In this document: positions 1 to 3,727 of the stretch, in pieces | How positions within the stretch are numbered: position 1 is the stretch's first letter | Layout: each line of letters opens with the position of its first letter | Source: Bacteroidales bacterium UBA1181 | Lineage (GTDB): Bacteria; Bacteroidota; Bacteroidia; Bacteroidales; Paludibacteraceae | NCBI GenBank assembly: GCA_002310215.1 | Contig: DBYR01000002.1 | Span: 1-6,309 of the forward strand | Reading direction: 5' to 3' | DNA length: 6,309 nucleotides | The notes under the pieces: model-generated | The model's database searches: none | What the model saw: only the letters and a program-made list of their open reading frames with translations | What the model was told of the DNA's origin: nothing | Position numbers and translations under genes: made by a program

Positions 1-2
1 CC

Positions 3-650
3 GCCTCCGCAAGCGGAAGCGTGATGAGCCTGATAGACGAAGTGGGAGAGATTACAGTCATCCCGAACGAGTATTGCTTCGCCAGCCTCTTCGAAAACTG
101 CGCAGGGCTCACGGAAATGCCTGATTTGAGCGCTACGACGCTGAAGGCATACTGCTACAAGGATATGTTCCGCGGGTGCACGAGCCTGACGTCAACAACC
201 GAGTTGCCTGCCACCACGCTGGAGGAGGGCAGCTACGAGGGTATGTTCTATGACTGCGGGAACCTCTCCGAGGTGAGCGTTTCGTTCTCCGACTGGGCGG
301 ACGGAACGGAGGATTGGCTCCACGGGGTCGCCCCAGAGGGCAAGCTCTTCAGTCCCGCCAACCTTGCGCCAACCGTCGGGGATGACTACGTGCCGGATGG
401 ATGGGCGATCGTTCCGGATAGCATTCTCACAGACGTCTCCGAAGCCTTGGCCGATGGCTTCACCGTATGGACCGACGGACTCACCGTCTACGTGCGCGGT
501 GCGGAGGGCATTGTCTCCCTCTATGATGCTTCGGGTAGAAGTCTGACGTCCAACTATTCTACGGACGAGGAGCGTGCGCTGAGCGTTCCGGCTAAGGGCG
601 TTTATGTGCTCCGCACGAATGGCGGATCATCGGTTGTGCTGGTGCGCTAA
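3..650 (+). CDS. BspA-like 26-residue-repeat surface protein with T9SS-type C-terminal domain (3' end only)
   Basis: This is the C-terminal 215 residues of a secreted repeat protein whose start lies left of the window. The frame is open to the left edge and its first residues, ASASGSVMSLID, match the internal AASGSVMSLID motif of the two downstream paralogs, so the GTG at 21 and ATG at 24 are internal codons and not starts. In order I see the end of an N-domain (residues 1-24), three repeat turns of 26-residue period (25-88), a Trp-containing cap (89-148: SFSDW, a DW-HGVAPEG segment, VPDGW) and a C-terminal domain (149-215) with SLYDASGR and GVYVLR that resembles a T9SS type A sorting signal. 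The last turn has Ser where the repeat Cys normally sits (GSYEGMF). GC content looks higher than in the next genes (35 of 60 in 241-300, counted by hand). It is probably an adhesin-like surface protein; the ligand is unknown. Confidence 0.88.
   Translation, partial: ASASGSVMSLIDEVGEITVIPNEYCFASLFENCAGLTEMPDLSATTLKAYCYKDMFRGCTSLTSTTELPATTLEEGSYEGMFYDCGNLSEVSVSFSDWADGTEDWLHGVAPEGKLFSPANLAPTVGDDYVPDGWAIVPDSILTDVSEALADGFTVWTDGLTVYVRGAEGIVSLYDASGRSLTSNYSTDEERALSVPAKGVYVLRTNGGSSVVLVR
75..266 (+). repeat. 26-residue (78-bp) LRR-like repeat array, 3 turns
   Basis: Two full 78-bp periods plus a final 12-residue half-turn fit exactly (192 bases, 64 codons). The turns begin CFASLFENC, CYKDMFRGC and SYEGMFYDC, with the linking strands MPDLSATTL and TTELPATTL. 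This is more divergent from the family consensus than the arrays in the next two genes. Confidence 0.85.
447..647 (+). other. Sequence encoding a T9SS type A-like C-terminal sorting domain
   Basis: The 67 residues from LADGFTVWTDG to the stop contain the landmarks of a Bacteroidota type IX sorting domain: a short beta strand (LTVYVRGAEG), VSLYDASGR, then a GVYVLR strand and a basic C-terminal residue (VVLVR). In that system the domain directs passage across the outer membrane and is then cleaved, often with attachment to A-LPS. The domain aligns without gaps to 3417-3617 of the next gene, and the last 28 residues are identical. The assignment is by motif recognition only. Confidence 0.7.
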
Positions 651-695
651 GGCGGCACTGGCGGGGAAATATTAGGTAGAAAAATTATTTAGATT
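651..695 (+). other. 45-bp intergenic spacer, first junction
   Basis: The spacer runs from the stop of the first gene to the ATG at 696. Its left part is GC-rich and its right part AT-rich (TTAGGTAGAAAAATTATTT). I see no strong hairpin with a T-tract, no Bacteroidota -7 box (TAnnTTTG) and no AGGAGG-type ribosome site. Weak or absent Shine-Dalgarno is common in Bacteroidota. The shortness and lack of signals favour co-transcription. The same spacer recurs almost base for base at 3621-3664. Confidence 0.65.
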
Positions 696-758
696 ATGAG
701 AAAAATAATAATTGCTTTCGTGTTGATGCTATGCGCCGCCTGCGTGGCGAGCGCGGCT
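696..758 (+). other. Signal peptide coding sequence
   Basis: The peptide has a basic start (MRK), a hydrophobic core (IIIAFVLMLCAAC) and an ASA-A signal peptidase I-like site, with the mature protein starting at about N22 of NYLTF. The next gene has the same peptide with only L10M and V17M. Confidence 0.85.
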
Positions 759-3620
759 AACTACCTCACCTTTACCGCAAAGGAGGATGGTTCTTCGTTC
801 GGGATTGTGAACATGTATAATAATAATCCTGACGTGCAGTATTCGTTGGATGGAGGGGCGACATGGACCGCCTTGGCGGGAGGTGAAACGGTCACGTTGG
901 CCCATAGGGGAGACAAGGCTTTGTTGAAGGGAGAGAATCCCGAAGGGTTCTCAACGCATGATAAACGTTCATATTTTAGACTGAGAGGGGAAATCGCCGC
1001 CAGCGGTAGTGTGATGAGTCTAATTGATGGAACAGGTCTATCTACGGAAATACCTTGTGATTACTGCTTCGAAAAATTGTTCGGTGGATGTACTAGCTTG
1101 AGGCAAGCTCCCGAATTGCCTGCGACAACATTGACGGTAGGTTGTTACTCGTATATGTTCGAAAATTGCACCAACCTGAATCCAGCTCCCGAATTGCCGG
1201 CTACGACATTGGCGGAAGGTTGTTATGAATATATGTTCAAGAAATGCGAAAGCCTGTCGCAAGCCCCTGCGTTGCCGTCGACAACATTGGCAAAATTCTG
1301 TTATCGTGGAATGTTCTTCTATTGCCCCATTCTGGAGCGAGCTCCAAAATTGCCAGCCACAACGTTGATGGAAGGTTGTTATGCGGAGATGTTTTTGGAA
1401 TGCAAAAACCTATCGGAAATTAATGTGTCATTTGAGGATTGGGGTGACTCTCATGGCACAGATAACTGGGTCTATGGCGTTGCCCGTACCGGCACCTTCA
1501 TCTGCCCTAACGCTTTGGCTCAGAGATATGATGATGATATGATCCCTGTGGATTGGACGTTGGAATATAATAGGATCGATCCTAACTACCTCACTTTCAC
1601 GGCGGAGGAGGATGGGTCTACGTTTGGAATCGTGAACTATTATGATAATAATCCAGACGTGCAGTATTCGTTGGACGGCGGGGAGACGTGGACCGCCTTG
1701 ACAGAAGGCGACATGGTCGTATTAGCCCATAAGGGAGACAATGCTTTGCTGAGAGGAGATAATCCTCAAGGATTCTCAGAGGATATAGATCCATGCTCAA
1801 CCTTTAAGATGACCGGGAAGGTGGCCGCCAGCGGTAGTGTGATGAGTCTGATCGACGGGATAGGATTTTCCACAGAAATTCCTAGATACTGTTTCTGTAG
1901 ATTGTTCAAAGATTGCGCCAGCTTGACGCAGGCCCCAGAATTGCCGGCTACGACGTTGGCGGAAGGTTGTTACGAGGAAATGTTCTCAGGATGCACCAGC
2001 CTGACACAGGCTCCTGAACTGCCAGCCACGACATTGACTGATTTTTGTTATTATTATATGTTCTCAGGTTGCACCAGCCTGTCCGAAATAAATGTCTCAT
2101 TCGATGTTTGGTCTGGCCGTAATAATTACACCATTGAATGGGTCAAAGACGTGGCTCCTACCGGCACTTTCGTCTGTTCGAATGCATTGCCTCTTGAGTA
2201 TGGAGAGGACAGGATACCTGAGGGTTGGACGCTGAAATATATAGAAGACGAAGCCAACTACCTCACCTTCACGGCAGAGGAGGATAGTTCTTCGTTCGGA
2301 ATAGTGAACAAAGGTAACAACCCAAACGTGCAGTATTCATTGGATGGAGGGAAGACGTGGATTGTCTTAGCGGGAGGCGATACGGTCGTATTAGCCCATA
2401 AGGGAGACAAGGCCTTGCTGAGAGGAGATAATCCCAAAGGGTTATCAAAGCGTTATAATCAATTTTCAACCTTTAATATGACTGGGAAAGTGGCCGCTAG
2501 CGGCAGTGTGATGAGTCTGGTCGATGGAATAGGTCTTTCTACAGAAATTCCTTCTGAACTTTGTTTCTATGAGTTATTCTATTATTGCACCAGCCTGACG
2601 CAAGCTCCCGAATTGCCTGCGACGACATTGGCTGATTATTGTTATTCTAGAATGTTTGCAGGATGCAGCAGTCTGACGAAAGCCCCGGAATTGCCAGCCA
2701 CGACATTGGATGGTGATTGTTATAAAGACATGTTCTTGCTTTGTACCAGCCTGACGCAAGCCCCTGCTTTGCCTGCGACGACGCTAGAGATTGCTTGTTA
2801 TTCTGGAATGTTCTGGGGGTGCAGTAGTCTGACGCAAGCGCCAGAACTGCCTGCTACGAACTTGGCTGGTTATTGTTATGATGAGATGTTCGAACGTTGC
2901 ACGAGTCTGACGCAAGCGCCAGAATTGCCTGCCACGACGTTGGCGGAAAGATGTTATAATGAGATGTTCTTATATTGCACTAGTTTGACGCAAGCGCCCG
3001 AATTGCCTGCCACAACGTTGGCGGAAAGTTGTTATTCGGGCATGTTCTTCGAATGCACGAGTCTGACGCAAGCGCCAGAACTGCCTGCTACGAACTTGGT
3101 TGGTCATTGTTATTATGAGATGTTCGAACGTTGCACGAGTCTGACGCAAGCTCCCGCATTGTCTGCCACAACGTTGGCGGAAGATTGTTATTCGTATATG
3201 TTCTCAGGTTGCACAAGCCTATCGCAGATTAATGTTTCCTTTGATGATTGGAATTATAAATATACTTCTTCGCCTACTGCTAAGTGGGTCGCAGACGTCG
3301 CCCCTACCGGCACCTTTATCTGTCCGAAAGCATTGGCTCTCGAGTATGGAGAGGCTAGAATCCCAGAGGGTTGGACGGTGAAATATATCGATAAGAATCC
3401 TGGCGTAAGCTCAACCTTGGCCGATGGTATCACCGTATGGACCGACGGCCTTACCGTCCACGTGTGTGGTGCGGAAGGGGAGGTTTCCCTTTATGATCTG
3501 TCGGGCAAGCGGGTTGCGGTATCCGTCTCCGCGGACGAGGAGCGTGCGCTGAGCGTTCCGGCTAAGGGCGTTTATGTGCTCCGCACGAATGGAGGATCAT
3601 CGGTTGTGCTGGTGCGCTAA
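696..3620 (+). CDS. Three-module BspA-like 26-residue-repeat surface protein with signal peptide and T9SS-type sorting domain
   Basis: A complete 974-residue secreted protein. The ATG at 696 is chosen because it begins a clean signal peptide (residues 1-21, MRKIIIAF...ASAA) in the same position as in the next paralog. Three modules follow: N-domain 22-123, repeats 124-239, cap 240-296; N-domain 297-398, repeats 399-462, cap 463-520; N-domain 521-622, repeats 623-842, cap 843-900. The sorting domain is 908-974. N-domains share VQYSLDGGxTWTAL, LAHKGDKALLRGxNP and AASGSVMSLIDG and are probably beta-rich. Repeats follow CYxxMFxxCTSLTQAPELPATTLxxx. Caps share SFxxW, VAPTGTF and IPEGWTVKY. Known relatives (BspA-like, DUF285-type LRR proteins) are surface proteins, some of them adhesins; the role here is inferred. 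It likely sits in one operon with its paralogous neighbours. C13 and C16 in the signal region make a lipoprotein alternative conceivable, but the ASA-A site fits signal peptidase I better and the sorting domain argues the same way. Confidence 0.93.
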   Translation: MRKIIIAFVLMLCAACVASAANYLTFTAKEDGSSFGIVNMYNNNPDVQYSLDGGATWTALAGGETVTLAHRGDKALLKGENPEGFSTHDKRSYFRLRGEIAASGSVMSLIDGTGLSTEIPCDYCFEKLFGGCTSLRQAPELPATTLTVGCYSYMFENCTNLNPAPELPATTLAEGCYEYMFKKCESLSQAPALPSTTLAKFCYRGMFFYCPILERAPKLPATTLMEGCYAEMFLECKNLSEINVSFEDWGDSHGTDNWVYGVARTGTFICPNALAQRYDDDMIPVDWTLEYNRIDPNYLTFTAEEDGSTFGIVNYYDNNPDVQYSLDGGETWTALTEGDMVVLAHKGDNALLRGDNPQGFSEDIDPCSTFKMTGKVAASGSVMSLIDGIGFSTEIPRYCFCRLFKDCASLTQAPELPATTLAEGCYEEMFSGCTSLTQAPELPATTLTDFCYYYMFSGCTSLSEINVSFDVWSGRNNYTIEWVKDVAPTGTFVCSNALPLEYGEDRIPEGWTLKYIEDEANYLTFTAEEDSSSFGIVNKGNNPNVQYSLDGGKTWIVLAGGDTVVLAHKGDKALLRGDNPKGLSKRYNQFSTFNMTGKVAASGSVMSLVDGIGLSTEIPSELCFYELFYYCTSLTQAPELPATTLADYCYSRMFAGCSSLTKAPELPATTLDGDCYKDMFLLCTSLTQAPALPATTLEIACYSGMFWGCSSLTQAPELPATNLAGYCYDEMFERCTSLTQAPELPATTLAERCYNEMFLYCTSLTQAPELPATTLAESCYSGMFFECTSLTQAPELPATNLVGHCYYEMFERCTSLTQAPALSATTLAEDCYSYMFSGCTSLSQINVSFDDWNYKYTSSPTAKWVADVAPTGTFICPKALALEYGEARIPEGWTVKYIDKNPGVSSTLADGITVWTDGLTVHVCGAEGEVSLYDLSGKRVAVSVSADEERALSVPAKGVYVLRTNGGSSVVLVR
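1065..1412 (+). repeat. 26-residue repeat array, module 1, 5 turns
   Basis: Four exact 78-bp periods plus a 12-residue terminal half-turn give 116 codons. Turns begin CFEKLFGGC, CYSYMFENC, CYEYMFKKC, CYRGMFFYC and CYAEMFLEC, joined by APxLPATTL strands. The residues between the conserved positions vary widely. Confidence 0.9.
1890..2081 (+). repeat. 26-residue repeat array, module 2, 3 turns
   Basis: Two exact 78-bp periods plus the 12-residue half-turn give 64 codons. Turns begin CFCRLFKDC, CYEEMFSGC and CYYYMFSGC. The first turn carries an extra Cys. This is the shortest array of the complete gene. Confidence 0.9.
2562..3221 (+). repeat. 26-residue repeat array, module 3, 9 turns
   Basis: Eight exact 78-bp periods plus the 12-residue half-turn give 220 codons, the longest array in the window. 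Conserved positions are C1, Y2, M5, F6, C9, L12, P16, L18, P19, A20 and L23 of the unit. Positions 3-4, 7-8 and 24-26 are highly variable. The second half of the array contains a three-unit higher-order repeat. Confidence 0.92.
2796..3221 (+). repeat. 234-bp higher-order repeat inside the 9-turn array
   Basis: The unit order CYSGMF, CY-EMFERC, then a third turn occurs twice with an offset of exactly 234 bases (2796 and 3030). A long nearly identical stretch containing CTGCCTGCTACGAACTTGG and GAGATGTTCGAACGTTGC is present in both copies. This shows that three units were duplicated as a block rather than one at a time. Confidence 0.8.
3417..3617 (+). other. Sequence encoding a T9SS type A-like C-terminal sorting domain
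   Basis: The 67 residues (908-974) run from LADGITVWTDG to the stop and contain LTVHVCGAEG, VSLYDLSGK and GVYVLR, followed by a terminal VVLVR. It aligns without gaps to 447-647. An unusual Cys replaces Arg in the second strand (VHVCG). Identification as a type IX sorting signal rests on motif resemblance. Confidence 0.72.
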
Positions 3621-3664
3621 GGCTGCGCCGGCGGAAAATGTTAGGTAGAAAAAATATTTAGATT
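3621..3664 (+). other. 44-bp intergenic spacer, second junction
   Basis: This is almost the same spacer as 651-695, differing by a one-base length change and a few substitutions. TTAGGTAGAAAAA and TATTTAGATT before the ATG are kept. The only inverted repeat is a few GC pairs around the stop codon with no T-tract, so I see no terminator and no promoter. Read-through from the upstream gene is the simplest reading. Confidence 0.65.
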
Positions 3665-3727
3665 ATGAGGAAAATAATAATTGCTTTTGTGATGATGCTT
3701 TGCGCCGCCTGCATGGCGAGCGCGGCC
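3665..3727 (+). other. Signal peptide coding sequence
   Basis: This 21-residue signal peptide is MRKIIIAF followed by a hydrophobic core and ASA-A, with the mature start at N22. There are six base differences from 696-758, two of them changing residues (L10M, V17M). It supports the ATG at 3665 as the start and export through Sec. Confidence 0.85.

Larger units (their letters stand above)
562..758 (+). repeat. Conserved gene-junction block, copy 1 (C-terminus, spacer, signal peptide)
   Basis: This segment pairs with 3532-3727. Positions 562-653 differ from 3532-3623 at one base only (C at 623, A at 3593, synonymous). The following spacer and the next gene's signal peptide remain similar (6 mismatches in the 63-base signal peptide). 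Immediately upstream, about 35 of 117 bases differ. The block could serve as the crossover or conversion site between tandem paralogs. Confidence 0.8.
3532..3727 (+). repeat. Conserved gene-junction block, copy 2 (C-terminus, spacer, signal peptide)
   Basis: Second copy of the junction block at 562-758. It covers the end of the sorting domain, the stop codon, the short spacer and the signal peptide of the third gene. Identity is nearly complete through the stop codon and a few bases beyond, then remains high across the spacer. Confidence 0.8.

Noticed and set aside
21..26. GTG/ATG as a translation start for the first gene
   Set aside because: The same frame is open upstream to the window edge and encodes ASASGS, matching the internal AASGSVMSLID motif of the paralogs; there is no signal peptide. 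It is an internal position of a truncated gene.
364..546. 60-residue forward open frame inside the first gene
   Set aside because: It overlaps the cap and sorting domain in another frame and has no homolog in the equivalent place of gene 2.
640..675. Possible rho-independent terminators around the stop codons (also 3640-3665 region)
   Set aside because: Only 4-5 GC pairs can form (such as GCGC with GCGC around the stop), the pairing differs between the two junctions, and no T-tract follows.
696..758. Lipoprotein signal (Cys at residues 13 and 16)
   Set aside because: The residues before C16 (C-A-A) do not form a good lipobox, an ASA-A signal peptidase I site follows, and a C-terminal T9SS-like domain fits a non-lipidated secreted protein better.
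1065..3221. CRISPR-like regularly spaced repeats
   Set aside because: The periodicity is 78 bp, coding, in frame, with no unique spacers between invariant repeats; it is a protein repeat.
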